The position numbers and the translations under genes are program-made. This document shows, piece after piece, positions 5,399-15,505 of a stretch of DNA of 35,779 nt. Numbering within the stretch: the stretch's first letter is position 1; each line of letters starts with the position of its first letter. The DNA comes from a virus, in the IMG/VR virus record IMGVR_UViG_3300031565_000176, positions 1 through 35,779 of that record, one strand, 5' to 3'. The notes beneath the pieces were generated by a model. The model worked only from the letters and a program-made list of their open reading frames with translations. It was not told where the DNA came from and made no database searches.

Positions 5399-6834
5399 TA
5401 TTGTTTTCCGAACCATCCGAATGCTCCTCCACCTGCTCCTGCCGCCGTAACATCATCTTGGTCTGCTCCGATGTTTATTTTGTAATCTCCTGTCATATTT
5501 CCTGCCGCAAGAACATTTCCAAATTGTAGTCCTGCGTCTAAACAGGGGCTTCCAGCCAGTAAAGTGAAATCAGGCGTAGCCGCAGAGGGGTCGGTCATAG
5601 TCGCACTTGCGTCAACCTTATTAGCCCCAGCAGTTACATTAGTCCTCGTCGGCGTTGCTCCACCCCAGCAGTTGTGGTCAAAATAACTATTATTTTGTTC
5701 AGTATCCCAAGAGGCTTCTGTTGTACAACCTTCTATAATATTGTTAATTACCCTAATGTGTTCTCCCGTAGTTCCTGATATTCCTGTAGTGCAGTTGTAT
5801 ATAGTATTATTTACAAATACTCCTCCAGCCTGAGCTATTACGTCTATTCCAGTCGTGCAAGTATCAATGATATTATTGATAAGGGCTGTTGTAGCGAAAC
5901 CTCCTCCTATCCCAGTAGTTGAGTCGTGAGCATAACAAGATATAACAGACATACTTCCAGTCGGTTCAAGAGCAACACCATTAGTAGATACGCCTTCACA
6001 ATCTATTATTAAACAGTTATAAGCAAAAATACCAGAACGGCCAGCGCTTTCACTACTATTATAACCATAGCAGTTTTTGAAATATCCATAATAACCCATA
6101 TTCAAACCGTCATATTCAGTTGAATTTACTCTTAGATTTTCAACTATCCAGTATCGGTAAAAATCAAATAAATTTGCCCCTGCCTCAATTAAAGGTCTAT
6201 CCGTTCCCGTTGGATTATCCCCTCTTGTGGAGTCATACCCATCAACAAAAAAAGGAGCTACAGCAGTTCCTGTTTGGGTATTGGAAATACTTTCTCCTAT
6301 AGTGTGTGTATTTCCTGCTCCACCACCGCTGATGTAGACTGTATTTCCTGCTGTTAAGGCTTCAAAAAAGTCATCATCTAAAGCACTACCTAAAGCAAGA
6401 CACCCACCGACATTACCCGTTGCGGCAGTCATATTCTGTCCACCAACAGCACAGGTGCGGTCTATAACTACGGTGTTTCCGTTAGTATAAGCAGTTATCT
6501 CATACCACCCGACTGTAGCTTGTGTTCCTGATACGATATGAATAACATTGCCTATCATCGCCTCGGTAAATCCACCTGTTACAGAAGTTAGGTTAGTAGC
6601 AGTATCAAGACAGGCTAAGTCGGTAAGAGTAAGTATAGGTGCACCATTAGCGGGTAACGAAGCGTGAGAATAATCTGTCCCTGCTGCCCCTGCCGTAAAT
6701 CCACCGCCGTTATTCATAGAGGCAGAGGAAGATTGCCCCGTCGTTCGAATTTCCCAAAGTATCGCTGCGTCTAAAGCAGCAAAACAAACTTTAGGGAATA
6801 GGAATAGCAGTAATATTATTAAGAGTTTTTTCAA
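5398..6834 (-). CDS. Exported right-handed parallel beta-helix protein (tailspike-like)
   Basis: 478 aa. I place the start at a TTG (6834) because GAGGAG lies 10 nt upstream and translation then begins exactly at a signal peptide ending 'FPKVCFA'. Residues from about 170 on show beta-helix rungs with recurrent 'NNTIYNCTTGI' and 'VINNIIEGCTT'-type turns. Near the end 'FTLLAGSPCLDAG' and 'INIGADQ' are typical terminal elements of secreted pectate-lyase-like repeats. Phage tailspikes often use this fold to bind or cleave polysaccharide. No catalytic residues can be assigned. A Sec signal is unusual on a virion protein, so it may instead act at the host surface. It overlaps the upstream gene by 44 nt. 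Confidence 0.75.
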   Translation of the reverse strand: MKKLLIILLLFLFPKVCFAALDAAILWEIRTTGQSSSASMNNGGGFTAGAAGTDYSHASLPANGAPILTLTDLACLDTATNLTSVTGGFTEAMIGNVIHIVSGTQATVGWYEITAYTNGNTVVIDRTCAVGGQNMTAATGNVGGCLALGSALDDDFFEALTAGNTVYISGGGAGNTHTIGESISNTQTGTAVAPFFVDGYDSTRGDNPTGTDRPLIEAGANLFDFYRYWIVENLRVNSTEYDGLNMGYYGYFKNCYGYNSSESAGRSGIFAYNCLIIDCEGVSTNGVALEPTGSMSVISCYAHDSTTGIGGGFATTALINNIIDTCTTGIDVIAQAGGVFVNNTIYNCTTGISGTTGEHIRVINNIIEGCTTEASWDTEQNNSYFDHNCWGGATPTRTNVTAGANKVDASATMTDPSAATPDFTLLAGSPCLDAGLQFGNVLAAGNMTGDYKINIGADQDDVTAAGAGGGAFGWFGKQ

Positions 6835-7327
6835 AGTTTTCTCGCTCCTCTTTTGTAAATTTCTTTTCAGGTATACCTTTAGGGTCAATGCTTACACCTG
6901 CTTTTAATCTTTGTTCTTTGTTCAAAGGTTCTTTAGGCGTTAAGTCAACATTAAGTTCCCAATCCTCCCAGTCATTCTGGACTTTTATCTTACGATTATT
7001 ACATCTTGTAATTGTGTCTTTGATAATAGTGTTTTTAATTTCATCTACATAAATGTTGTCTAAATTGCACCCGTCAAAAACAACTCCTGTCATTCCGTCG
7101 GGGAATATATCCTTTGCAACTTCACCCTCAACCCATTCTTGGTAAAAACAGGAGCCTCTGATTATAGTATTGTTAAATTCTTTCGGGTCTATATCTTTGA
7201 AGGATACATCGTGATAAGGAAAACCTTGATTAGAGTATTTAACATTAGTAGGCTTGTCATATTTCTCATTGATAGTTTCGGCAGAACAAACTCCACAAAT
7301 CAAAAGGAATATCCAGAAGTATCTCAT
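6791..7327 (-). CDS. 178-aa exported protein with pentapeptide-like turns
   Basis: ATG 7327 behind AGGAGG. Residues 1-16 are a short signal peptide ending 'CGVCSA'. The middle contains segments such as 'FNNTIIRGSCF' and 'VVFDGCNLDNIYVDEI', which resemble short beta-helix or pentapeptide-repeat coils. The C-terminus is charged and helical and carries within it the ribosome binding site of the next gene. Function unknown; it lies between two larger fibre-like exported proteins. Confidence 0.6.
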   Translation of the reverse strand: MRYFWIFLLICGVCSAETINEKYDKPTNVKYSNQGFPYHDVSFKDIDPKEFNNTIIRGSCFYQEWVEGEVAKDIFPDGMTGVVFDGCNLDNIYVDEIKNTIIKDTITRCNNRKIKVQNDWEDWELNVDLTPKEPLNKEQRLKAGVSIDPKGIPEKKFTKEERENFEKTLNNITAIPIP

Positions 7328-7335
7328 AAAACCTC

Positions 7336-9108
7336 CTATTCTGGTATGTAACCTAAAATCGTTAGTTCGTAGTAAACATCAGCATCAGCAGGGTCGGCGT
7401 CTAAGGAAATGTAAACTTTCTTCCCTGCTGGTATTATGCCGCTTCCTAAATCACTGGCCGCCATATTTGTTTCGGATGAGTTGCCTGTCGTAGTGTCTAA
7501 TGCGTCAATCAATACAGCATTACCTCCAGGGAAAGCCCCTGCTCCGTTATCATCACAATACTTAAGGTCTCCTGTCAGTTCAGTGACAGGGTCGGCAGCA
7601 TTGCACTGCACATACCATTTAGTTATCACTATGCCTGAAGGGTATCTATCAGCGTGAAGCCACATCAGAGGCCACTCTGCGTCCTCATCCCAAGCAGAAG
7701 CCAGAACCAATGAGCCGTGCCATATTTCAATGGTAGGAATTATTTTTGCTATTCCGTCGTTTACTCTTATAAAGTCCTCATCATTATGTGTTCCTATTCC
7801 TATAGGAAAAGTTAGCGTTGCACCATCATTTGAATACATTAACGGAAACCCACTGTTACCAACGCTAAATCCCGAGCCATCATCTGTTCCATAGAAGAGA
7901 GCAAAGTTATAAGTCGAGTCTGTGTGATAATGAAATCCATAGGCAGTATTATCGGCAGTAGACCTGAGATAGATACTCGGATGCCAATCCTCAATAATAA
8001 AGTCATCACTTACAACAATGTCATTTCTTGTGCTGTCGTAGGTGATATACTCATCTCCACCCCATTCAATTTTCTCATCATCAGCAAGGTTAAACTCTGC
8101 GGCAGCACAAGCACCAGTACCGAAGTCCATATCGTCGTCAGTAAGAATTGCCTCTATCTCATCGGCGGTGTCAACATTAGGGTCAAGCTCAACAATAGCT
8201 GCTGCCAAAGCCGTAGCGTCAAAGTTATCAACATCACCGTCAGCACCCGTATCTAATGCAACTATCGCGGCGTCAATATCATCCATAACATCTTGGATAT
8301 TTGTGTTTGCAGAGAAGTCAAACTCATCCGTCATAGTGATGTCATCCGCACCTACTACAGTCGCACCCATACCCCAGTTTATATGAGTATCATCTATACT
8401 GTCGGCAACATAATTATCGCTGTCTATAACAGCACCGTTGAAGTCGGTAAATGCTGTTGTGCCGTCAAGAACATTGGTATACCAGGCCTCATCGGTAAAT
8501 GAGCCATCATCATCAGCGTCAAAGTTATGCAGGTAATCATAAACATCATCTTTCTCTGGTGGCCCGACATCAGCGTTCCAACCCGCGGCATAGGCCTCAT
8601 CTACCGCCGCTCCCTCATCTCCCAGATAATCAATATCCGCCCAGTTGATATGTTCGTTGTCAATGGAGTCAGCGTTATAGTGTTCAGAGTCAACACCATC
8701 ATCAGCAATCTTTGTTTCATCTATAACATCGGCCGCCAAATGTATTGCGTCAATAGAACCATCAACATAATCATCGGAGTCAATAGAATTGTCCGCCATA
8801 TCAGCATTAGCTATGGTGTTGTTCGTAATCATAGCTGAGGTTACAGTTGCCCAAGCGGGGTCTGTGCCGTCGGTGGTGAGAACAGTAGAGGCTCCGCCTA
8901 TTGCAGTCCTTGTCCACGCAGGTGTAGCGTTGCCTGTAATTAAATCCCCTCTTACGGGAGTAGAGTCTGTCGTGTCGTTGTGTATAACACCGTCGAGCAA
9001 GGCATTAGCAGCCGCAGCAAAACGGATGATTAGGCTTTCTCCTACCGCTTGCGTAAACCAAATCCCAATGGTAAGAACAAATAAATAGATTAAGATTCTT
9101 TTTTTCAC
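7336..9108 (-). CDS. Fibre-like protein with Asp-rich repeats and signal peptide
   Basis: 590 aa from a GTG at 9108 with AAAGGAG upstream. Residues 1-23 form a signal peptide. Residues about 90-330 are very acidic and repetitive, with variants of 'NSIDSDDYVDGSID' and 'DSIDDTHINW', a pattern common in phage fibre shafts and often calcium-binding. Residues about 370-480 hold a beta-rich domain, and the end is a compact beta-sandwich-like region. Similar architectures are receptor-binding appendages. An N-terminal Sec signal is not expected for a cytoplasmically assembled fibre. Next gene starts 9 nt downstream. Confidence 0.7.
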   Translation of the reverse strand: MKKRILIYLFVLTIGIWFTQAVGESLIIRFAAAANALLDGVIHNDTTDSTPVRGDLITGNATPAWTRTAIGGASTVLTTDGTDPAWATVTSAMITNNTIANADMADNSIDSDDYVDGSIDAIHLAADVIDETKIADDGVDSEHYNADSIDNEHINWADIDYLGDEGAAVDEAYAAGWNADVGPPEKDDVYDYLHNFDADDDGSFTDEAWYTNVLDGTTAFTDFNGAVIDSDNYVADSIDDTHINWGMGATVVGADDITMTDEFDFSANTNIQDVMDDIDAAIVALDTGADGDVDNFDATALAAAIVELDPNVDTADEIEAILTDDDMDFGTGACAAAEFNLADDEKIEWGGDEYITYDSTRNDIVVSDDFIIEDWHPSIYLRSTADNTAYGFHYHTDSTYNFALFYGTDDGSGFSVGNSGFPLMYSNDGATLTFPIGIGTHNDEDFIRVNDGIAKIIPTIEIWHGSLVLASAWDEDAEWPLMWLHADRYPSGIVITKWYVQCNAADPVTELTGDLKYCDDNGAGAFPGGNAVLIDALDTTTGNSSETNMAASDLGSGIIPAGKKVYISLDADPADADVYYELTILGYIPE

Positions 9109-9125
9109 ATTAGCTCCTTTTTTAC

Positions 9126-9154
9126 TTGACAGCTCATACAGACAATGGTATACT
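9126..9154 (+). promoter_or_regulatory. Plus-strand promoter of the HNH gene
   Basis: TTGACA (9126-9131), 17-nt spacer and TATACT (9149-9154) with TGG before it (extended -10). The predicted start falls at or within two bases of the ATG at 9161, so the message may be leaderless. Confidence 0.8.
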
Positions 9155-9160
9155 ATTTAT

Positions 9161-9685
9161 ATGGATAAAAAATGTATTGTTTGTAAAAAATCTTTTCAAG
9201 TTACCAAAAGGAATAAAAAACAAAAATATTGTTCTTACAAATGTTATTGGGCAACTCTTTCTAATACTATGCAAGGTAATACGCACGGATTTACAAAAGG
9301 TCACGGAATGAACAAAGGAAAAAATAATCCTATGTACGGAAAACCCTCTCGGAATAAAGGGAAAAAGTTGCCTCAATTTTCTGGTAAAAATGCTTTTAAT
9401 TGGAGAGGTGGTAAGACAGGTAATAATGGATATATTATGCTTCGTTATCCCACGCATCCTTTTTGTGATGGTAGAGGATATATCCGACGTTCCCACCTTA
9501 TTATGGAAAAGAAACTTGGGCGTTACCTTAAACCTAAAGAAGTAGTGCATCATATCAATAAAATTAAATTTGATGACAAAATAGAAAATTTTATAGTTTT
9601 TAAATCCAATGGTTATCATCTTGTTTTTCATCGTTGGGGTTATTGTAATCCAAGATATATTGTTTTTGATGGTCGCCAATTATAA
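9161..9685 (+). CDS. HNH homing-type endonuclease, plus strand
   Basis: 174 aa and the only convincing plus-strand gene. An N-terminal zinc finger is formed by 'CIVC' (residues 5-8) and 'YCSYKC'. A NUMOD3-like G/N/K-rich region follows ('GFTKGHGMNKGKNNPMYG', 'NAFNWRGG'). The C-terminal catalytic part 'EVVHHINKIKFDDKIENF' has the HH and the N of the HNH_3 class seen in phage homing enzymes. It is inserted between two fibre-like genes, in opposite orientation, with its own promoter and no ribosome binding site. Likely an autonomous mobile gene. Family call is firm; target unknown. Confidence 0.85.
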   Translation: MDKKCIVCKKSFQVTKRNKKQKYCSYKCYWATLSNTMQGNTHGFTKGHGMNKGKNNPMYGKPSRNKGKKLPQFSGKNAFNWRGGKTGNNGYIMLRYPTHPFCDGRGYIRRSHLIMEKKLGRYLKPKEVVHHINKIKFDDKIENFIVFKSNGYHLVFHRWGYCNPRYIVFDGRQL

Positions 9686-9692
9686 ACACTCC

Positions 9693-11624
9693 TTATAATG
9701 TTTCTCCCAATTTATCGCTCGTGTATTTAATACAAATCCCGTGCAGTTCTGCTGTGTCCGTTAAATCGTCAGCCCCATCGGCTCCCAATCTTTTTAATCT
9801 GCAATGAATGCAAGCATCGGTTGCTCCTGGCAAATCTATTCCCGTAATCTCTGCTGTAATGAACCCGTTTGCCTGTGCTATCGCATTAGAGTTAACTGTT
9901 AAAGTTTCCTGTGCTGCCGCAGTTGTATCTTCTCCTGGAGCGGTATAAAGATATTCTAATTGCCATACTGCTGTTTCCGTGGTAACTGTTGTGTTTGTAG
10001 ACCACCCTATATCAAACGAAGGTGCTACAGTTTTATCCATATCAGAAGGGACTTGTAAATTAAAAACTATCGTATCATCATCTGCATCTGAAAACTCCCA
10101 TACTCCACTTATTCCCCATTCTTTAAATGTTGCTGGTTTGGTTCCTGGTTCTTTCAGAGCATTAAAGGGAAACCAACGAGTTTTTATTACCCTTGCTGTG
10201 CCTGCTAAAGTAAATTCGCCATCATCAGCAAACTGGGCATAATTCGTAGCCCCCCCGTCATCTCCTATAACTACTGTATTAGCATCAAGTATTATATCGT
10301 CAGTAGCGGCATTAGAATTACCCACGATATTTAAACTATCCCCATCGTGTTCTACATAACCGTCCTGCCACTCCCCCCAGTAAATCTTTTGTGAGTCGCC
10401 GTCTAATTGCCAGTCAGCCCCAGAGAGGTCAACAATACCCCAATTACTATCACACCCTGAAGAACCAGCTATCTGTATTGCTCTGGCTACTGAAGTTGAT
10501 GAACCTCCTTCTGTCGCACCGTCAACATCTATTCTTAGCCCCACCGCCTGGACTAATACATTTCCACTTACTAAGTTAGCGTTCCAATTTACATCAATAT
10601 CAGCACCAAGAGCAATGCCCTGACAATTATTTCCTCCTGCGCTTGTGTCGGAAATTGTGGGGTTTCCATCCACTCTTGAATAAAGTCCTACCCAGTTAAA
10701 CCAGTTCTCGCCTGTGTTGCTTGTGTCCATAGCGGAGTCATTATCCAGATGATTATAACTCCCATACTGGTATTGATAAGTAAAGGGAGCCACTAAATTA
10801 TTGGTCATTGTTGAGTCATCGTTAACCTTATTTATAATTCCATAAGTATATTGAGTTCCATTGACATTGGCATTAGTATGCTTGGGGCAAACATTATTCT
10901 GTATTCCTGCGTAGTTTGCCAGATTGCCTGTCCCAACATTCAAGTCCCTAATCATCTCTAAAGTTATCCCAGTAGCAGATGTTGTATAGTCAGTGGTACT
11001 TCCGTCAATATAAATAGCCCTTGTGTCGTCAGCGGCTAATGTTAAATCAAACAGATAAGCAGGGGTAGCTCCTATGCCTGTATCAGCCATTACTGTCAGG
11101 GTAGGTGCACCTGTCCTGCCATTAAAGGTTATATACTTCCCAGCCGTAGTAGAGTAAACAGAAAAGTCAAGGGCATCTGAACCACCATCGGCAGAGCCTA
11201 CCTTAAAGTATGTATCGTCGGTATTTACATAGCGGCCAAGGTAAATATCTCTTACATATCCAGTATTGCTTGCTACATCATAGGTTTCATTGGCGGTGAA
11301 GTAGATATTTCGTAAGGAGAGGTCGCCGGTGAGGGGATCATTGGAGGCGTCGAGTTTGAGATAAGTAGTAGGTAAACTTCCACCAACAAAGTCAATAGAG
11401 AGGGTTCCATCGGCATTAGCAGTTAAAGAGGTATTGGGATAGATATATTTCCAGTAGTATCCGGAGGGTGAAGTATCTACTTCTTCGGCCTGTGGGCGGG
11501 CACGGCTAATAGGTTGTGCAGAAATATCTTGACAGGAGAGGGTGAGGGAGAGTATGATTAGGGGGATGAGAATTAAAGATTTTTTAATAAAGGTAATTTT
11601 ATTGCTTTTGATAGCACACCTCAT
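9693..11624 (-). CDS. Large fibre-like protein with N-terminal export or lipoprotein signal
   Basis: 643 aa from ATG 11624. Residues 1-14 are basic, 15-30 hydrophobic, and Cys31 follows 'LSLTLS', giving a possible but imperfect lipobox; a signal peptidase I site near 'ISAQP' is the alternative. After residue 75, 'LKLDASNDPLTGDLSLRNI' is the standard phage fibre shaft start. Residues 150-480 show the repeated beta-strand pattern of metagenomic tail fibres ('WGIVDLSGADWQLDGD'). The last 160 residues look like a globular beta-sandwich tip. It probably recognises a surface ligand. As with its neighbours, the export signal is the odd feature. Confidence 0.7.
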   Translation of the reverse strand: MRCAIKSNKITFIKKSLILIPLIILSLTLSCQDISAQPISRARPQAEEVDTSPSGYYWKYIYPNTSLTANADGTLSIDFVGGSLPTTYLKLDASNDPLTGDLSLRNIYFTANETYDVASNTGYVRDIYLGRYVNTDDTYFKVGSADGGSDALDFSVYSTTAGKYITFNGRTGAPTLTVMADTGIGATPAYLFDLTLAADDTRAIYIDGSTTDYTTSATGITLEMIRDLNVGTGNLANYAGIQNNVCPKHTNANVNGTQYTYGIINKVNDDSTMTNNLVAPFTYQYQYGSYNHLDNDSAMDTSNTGENWFNWVGLYSRVDGNPTISDTSAGGNNCQGIALGADIDVNWNANLVSGNVLVQAVGLRIDVDGATEGGSSTSVARAIQIAGSSGCDSNWGIVDLSGADWQLDGDSQKIYWGEWQDGYVEHDGDSLNIVGNSNAATDDIILDANTVVIGDDGGATNYAQFADDGEFTLAGTARVIKTRWFPFNALKEPGTKPATFKEWGISGVWEFSDADDDTIVFNLQVPSDMDKTVAPSFDIGWSTNTTVTTETAVWQLEYLYTAPGEDTTAAAQETLTVNSNAIAQANGFITAEITGIDLPGATDACIHCRLKRLGADGADDLTDTAELHGICIKYTSDKLGETL

Positions 11625-11706
11625 TATTTTGTTCTTTAGGCCGATAAAAATTCAACATCTAAAACCTCAGACAAATCCAATCTCTATGAAATACGGGATA
11701 AAGTAA

Positions 11707-14700
11707 TCATCTTATTCCATATTTTTCCGTTATAGGGTTTTTTAATCTTGTTTCTAATAAACCATACTTTTCTGAAAGAGGATTTCTTCCTATCTTAGCT
11801 TTTATTTCTTTTCCATAGGTTGTAGCTACTCTTAATCCCATCGACCTTGCAAGAGCCTCAAACCCTTCTAACTCTCCGGCTAACCACCCTAATAAATTTT
11901 GTATTTGAATTGGTTGCCATCCTTTGATGGAATGCAATATAAAAGAGGGTATTTGATTAAATTCCAACGGCCCCTTTTTACCATAAGTCCAAATAACAGC
12001 TTTGCCTTTAGCCCTCTTTTCATCTAATCCCACCAATTCTTTAACAGTTGTAAATTTTCTTCCTGCCCAGTCAACACCTGTCAATGCTTCGTGGAAGAAT
12101 CTATAAACCACACTTCCTTTGTGTTGTGCCGACCTAATTGGATGAGTGATAAATTTAAGAGGGTCTTTAAAATGCCCTAATACAGAAAAGTATTTTCTAT
12201 TCTCTGTTTTTCCTCCGAGTGCCTTATATATGTTTGTTACATCTACATCAAGCCATCTAAATCTGCCCTCTTCCCAAGCCTGACTATAAACTTCTGGTGT
12301 ATCCTCACCGTTTAAGAGAGCATTAGCAAGAACGGTTAAAAGTACCGCTTTGGTTAATATCCCAGCCCAAAACCTGCGGTAGAACTGTGTTTCTGCTTTT
12401 CCCCCTGCCCTGAATGCCTTTACCATTGTCCTGACATTACTTTCTGTCCAGTCAGGGGCTAATGCAAATAATCTGAATATATGCTGAACGGTAGGGTTTC
12501 TTCCCAGCCTTTGCAAATGTAACCCGCCAAAGTCATCATTTATTAAGTTGGCCACCATCTTTGCTAATTCGTCTGGAGATTTATCGGGATGTTTTTTAAG
12601 CATATTTCTATATTCTATAAGAAACGACTTGGCTTTAAGCCCTGCTCCGAATTCTCCGAATAGAAAGTCAGATTGTTTCTGGCGCAATGCCATTATTTTG
12701 TTCTTAATAGTTTTCGTTACTAAAGTCCTATCAAGAATTTTACCAATAATCGTTTTCTCTTTTAATAGTTCTTCGTTCCAATCCTGTTTTAGCCCTAAAG
12801 TTAAACCATTCTTAACCCCCAACATAACTATCGGATTTTCTTCCTCAATAGCCCTGATACCTTGCTTATAGGCTTGCCTGGGACTCATCTCTACCCACTT
12901 CTTCTGGTTAGTGCCAAACCAGTAGGAACGAGTAAATGCTAAATGGTGGAAGAATGAGCTTTGCAATATCCACGCTTTAGTAATAGCGTTATATTTAGTG
13001 ATTGTATCTATTGCAGGAATACCTTTGAGTTTTGAAATTCCCAAAATATTATTTAGGTTGTTAGCTTGTTCTTTGGGTGCATATAATTCTCTTCTCTCAA
13101 ATAGATTACCTTCTTTATCTACAAAGAAATTCTTGCCATAAGCCTTTGCTTCTTCTGCCTTGCCTGCCCATCTCCAAGACTTAAAATTAGGATGTTCAAT
13201 TCTAACATATCCCTCAAGTTGTTTTGTGCTTAATAAAGACTCGCCTTCTATGGTCTTGAGTTTTTGCAGGGTTTTGATAAATCTTTTGTCCTCTATAGTT
13301 TTTACGATTTCTTCTTTGAGTATCTGTAAATTACTGGTTGCCCCTTCTACTTTTAGATTATATCCCTCAGTCCATCCTTGAACTATTGTTTCAAACCTTC
13401 TATGCTTTGCGTGTTTTGTGGTAGTTCCGAACTTCCTGAAGGGTGCTGCCTTGCCTTTTGGAATATCCCACACTCTTGCCGCATAGTTATCTAATACATT
13501 CTTAATAACATCGGATTCCAATGCTTCTAATCCCATTGTTTCATAACTTTGAGATATTTTATCGGCGATGGCTTTGATATTAAGTGGAAGATTTTGGGAT
13601 AGGGTTACCGTCTTTTGCTGTTCTGGGGTTAATTTATCGTAAAGAGAAGCTACTTGTTCGGGGTTTCTCTTGCTGTCAATGTATATCTGAATTGCCTTGT
13701 CATATTCTTTAATCTCACTGTCGTAGCGGGTTTTACCCAATGCTGTTAGTGTTTCTTTTTGTAAGTTTCGTTTCTCTATGTTTGTTTGTAAAACCCTGAC
13801 ATCTTTTTTGCCAATCCATATATCTTTTTGTTTCTCATACTCTACTGCCACATCCCTGCCTTCGCCTTCCGGCCCCTCAAATCCTTTTGCATATTCTGGT
13901 GGTTTTGAGGGAGGTGCAACAGGTGGTTTGATTGTAGGTTCTTCAAGTACGCCAGGTATTTCAGGAAGTGGAGGAGTGGGGGCATACCCTTCAGGAGTAA
14001 CATCTTCCACAATATAGTCTTTTTGTTTGTCTACTAATTTCTGTAAGTGCGGCGGGAGCTTTTCTACTTTAATACCGATTTTTATTTTAGCGCTTTCCAC
14101 TGATCTACGAACTGCATTTAGTTCCTCAGTAGACATTTTTTCGCCAGCAATATTTTTCTTTGATTTAAGAATAAGTTCACCTTCAACAATACTATTTTTA
14201 ATTTCCTGTATTCGAACTTTATCGGTTACAATAGGTTCCTCTGCTTTAAACTTCACTATCTTTTCTTTGGCTACTTTAGCAAATTCCTGTATAGCTTTTT
14301 CTTGAGGAGTAATTTTAACCTTCTTTAAGGGTTCAAATCCTTGAATTAAAATACCTTTTTCTACATCAGTTATAACAGGTTCTAATCCTTGCTCTTTAAT
14401 TGATTTCAATACTTCTTTTTGAGCCTTCTCGGTGGTCATCTTCTTGGTTGGTACTTTTGCTGTGTAACCTTCCCCTACTGGTGGCCCAGTAGGAACACGC
14501 CACTCTTTTCCGGGAGCAAGAGTAACACTTGACCTCAAGGATTGAATATCCCCTAAACTTTTAGTAATCTCTTTTCCCGCTACACCTATGATTGCTTTCG
14601 GCCCAGCTACACTAATAATCTTGCCTACTTCTTTTCCTACTTTAACCAAATCGCCAGCACTAAATTTAACAGGCAAGCCAGCATATAATTCTGGTGTAGG

Positions 14701-15498
14701 TGTCTTTAATATGCCAGCCACAATGTTACCTACTTTGGGGTCAATTTGTGCTCTTCCTAAAATAGTTGCAATTTTATCCCTGGTAGTCATTCCTGCGGAA
14801 AATTTTACACCTGCTTTTTCCCATAAAGGAAGAGTCCGTTCAATCTTAGTAAATGCCTGCCTCTGGCCAGTAGTTCTTAATGCTCCCCTTAATTGTTTGA
14901 GAGGTTTGCCATAAACCAACAATGTCTCTATTGCTTCTCCTATTGCCCTGGGGATAAGGCTCGGAATACCTTTTTTTTGCAATTCCCACTTTGTGAAAGG
15001 TATTGTTTCAGAAATAATTGAGGGGGTTACTTCGGGTTTTAAAAATGATCTTAATGTTTTTACGGCTATTTCTCTTGGCGGTTGTTTCTTGATTAGTCCG
15101 GTTACGAGGGGTCGGATAGGTTCCTTCAGTCTTAGAAGGGGTTTAATAACAGTCTCAAGACCTTTCAAGGCTGATCTTTTTTCTTCAGGGGTTTTATGGA
15201 GAAAACTTATAGGTTGACGAATAATGTCGGTAAGGTTAGTTACATCTTTAGGCAGGGTTTTATAACGAGAGATTTCCTGTTTTTTAAGTTCTTCCCATTT
15301 TTCAGGAGGCATTACATCGGTAAGGAAACCGGCTACAGACTGAGAGATAATAGGTTTCTTGGCAACCGTAAATGCTCCTCCAGCACCTGTTCCACGAGTT
15401 CGTCCACCGCCAAACCCCTTGAACTTACCTTTCATAAAAGAGACAGGTTTTTTATCGAGTTCAGAAAGACCATATTTTATAGAAATAGGATTTGGCAT
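11707..15498 (-). CDS. 1263-aa large internal/ejection-type virion protein
   Basis: ATG 15498. It is the largest gene and sits after two smaller putative internal proteins, the place of the large ejected protein in podoviruses. Residues 1-500 are basic and helical with many K/E/V/P segments. A proline-rich linker lies near residues 500-545. The C-terminal half is more conserved-looking, with 'NDDFGGLHLQRLGRNP' and 'LAPDWTESNVRTM', motifs I associate with large phage internal or polyvalent proteins. A short motif of the form NP-[IL]-[ST]-x-KYG occurs at residue 3 and twice in the last 30 residues. No lytic transglycosylase motif seen. Role (DNA ejection channel) is inferred from position and size. 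Confidence 0.65.
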   Translation of the reverse strand: MPNPISIKYGLSELDKKPVSFMKGKFKGFGGGRTRGTGAGGAFTVAKKPIISQSVAGFLTDVMPPEKWEELKKQEISRYKTLPKDVTNLTDIIRQPISFLHKTPEEKRSALKGLETVIKPLLRLKEPIRPLVTGLIKKQPPREIAVKTLRSFLKPEVTPSIISETIPFTKWELQKKGIPSLIPRAIGEAIETLLVYGKPLKQLRGALRTTGQRQAFTKIERTLPLWEKAGVKFSAGMTTRDKIATILGRAQIDPKVGNIVAGILKTPTPELYAGLPVKFSAGDLVKVGKEVGKIISVAGPKAIIGVAGKEITKSLGDIQSLRSSVTLAPGKEWRVPTGPPVGEGYTAKVPTKKMTTEKAQKEVLKSIKEQGLEPVITDVEKGILIQGFEPLKKVKITPQEKAIQEFAKVAKEKIVKFKAEEPIVTDKVRIQEIKNSIVEGELILKSKKNIAGEKMSTEELNAVRRSVESAKIKIGIKVEKLPPHLQKLVDKQKDYIVEDVTPEGYAPTPPLPEIPGVLEEPTIKPPVAPPSKPPEYAKGFEGPEGEGRDVAVEYEKQKDIWIGKKDVRVLQTNIEKRNLQKETLTALGKTRYDSEIKEYDKAIQIYIDSKRNPEQVASLYDKLTPEQQKTVTLSQNLPLNIKAIADKISQSYETMGLEALESDVIKNVLDNYAARVWDIPKGKAAPFRKFGTTTKHAKHRRFETIVQGWTEGYNLKVEGATSNLQILKEEIVKTIEDKRFIKTLQKLKTIEGESLLSTKQLEGYVRIEHPNFKSWRWAGKAEEAKAYGKNFFVDKEGNLFERRELYAPKEQANNLNNILGISKLKGIPAIDTITKYNAITKAWILQSSFFHHLAFTRSYWFGTNQKKWVEMSPRQAYKQGIRAIEEENPIVMLGVKNGLTLGLKQDWNEELLKEKTIIGKILDRTLVTKTIKNKIMALRQKQSDFLFGEFGAGLKAKSFLIEYRNMLKKHPDKSPDELAKMVANLINDDFGGLHLQRLGRNPTVQHIFRLFALAPDWTESNVRTMVKAFRAGGKAETQFYRRFWAGILTKAVLLTVLANALLNGEDTPEVYSQAWEEGRFRWLDVDVTNIYKALGGKTENRKYFSVLGHFKDPLKFITHPIRSAQHKGSVVYRFFHEALTGVDWAGRKFTTVKELVGLDEKRAKGKAVIWTYGKKGPLEFNQIPSFILHSIKGWQPIQIQNLLGWLAGELEGFEALARSMGLRVATTYGKEIKAKIGRNPLSEKYGLLETRLKNPITEKYGIR

Positions 15499-15505
15499 TA
15501 GTTAT

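Noticed and set aside
7924-9088. Several plus-strand frames opposite the acidic fibre gene
   Set aside because: They arise from GAT/GAC-rich repeats read backwards, giving Ile/Val/Ser-rich products without ribosome binding sites.
9134-9679. Long minus-strand frame antisense to the plus-strand HNH gene
   Set aside because: The plus strand has a clear zinc finger, NUMOD and HNH motifs; the antisense product has none and is composed of mirror codons.
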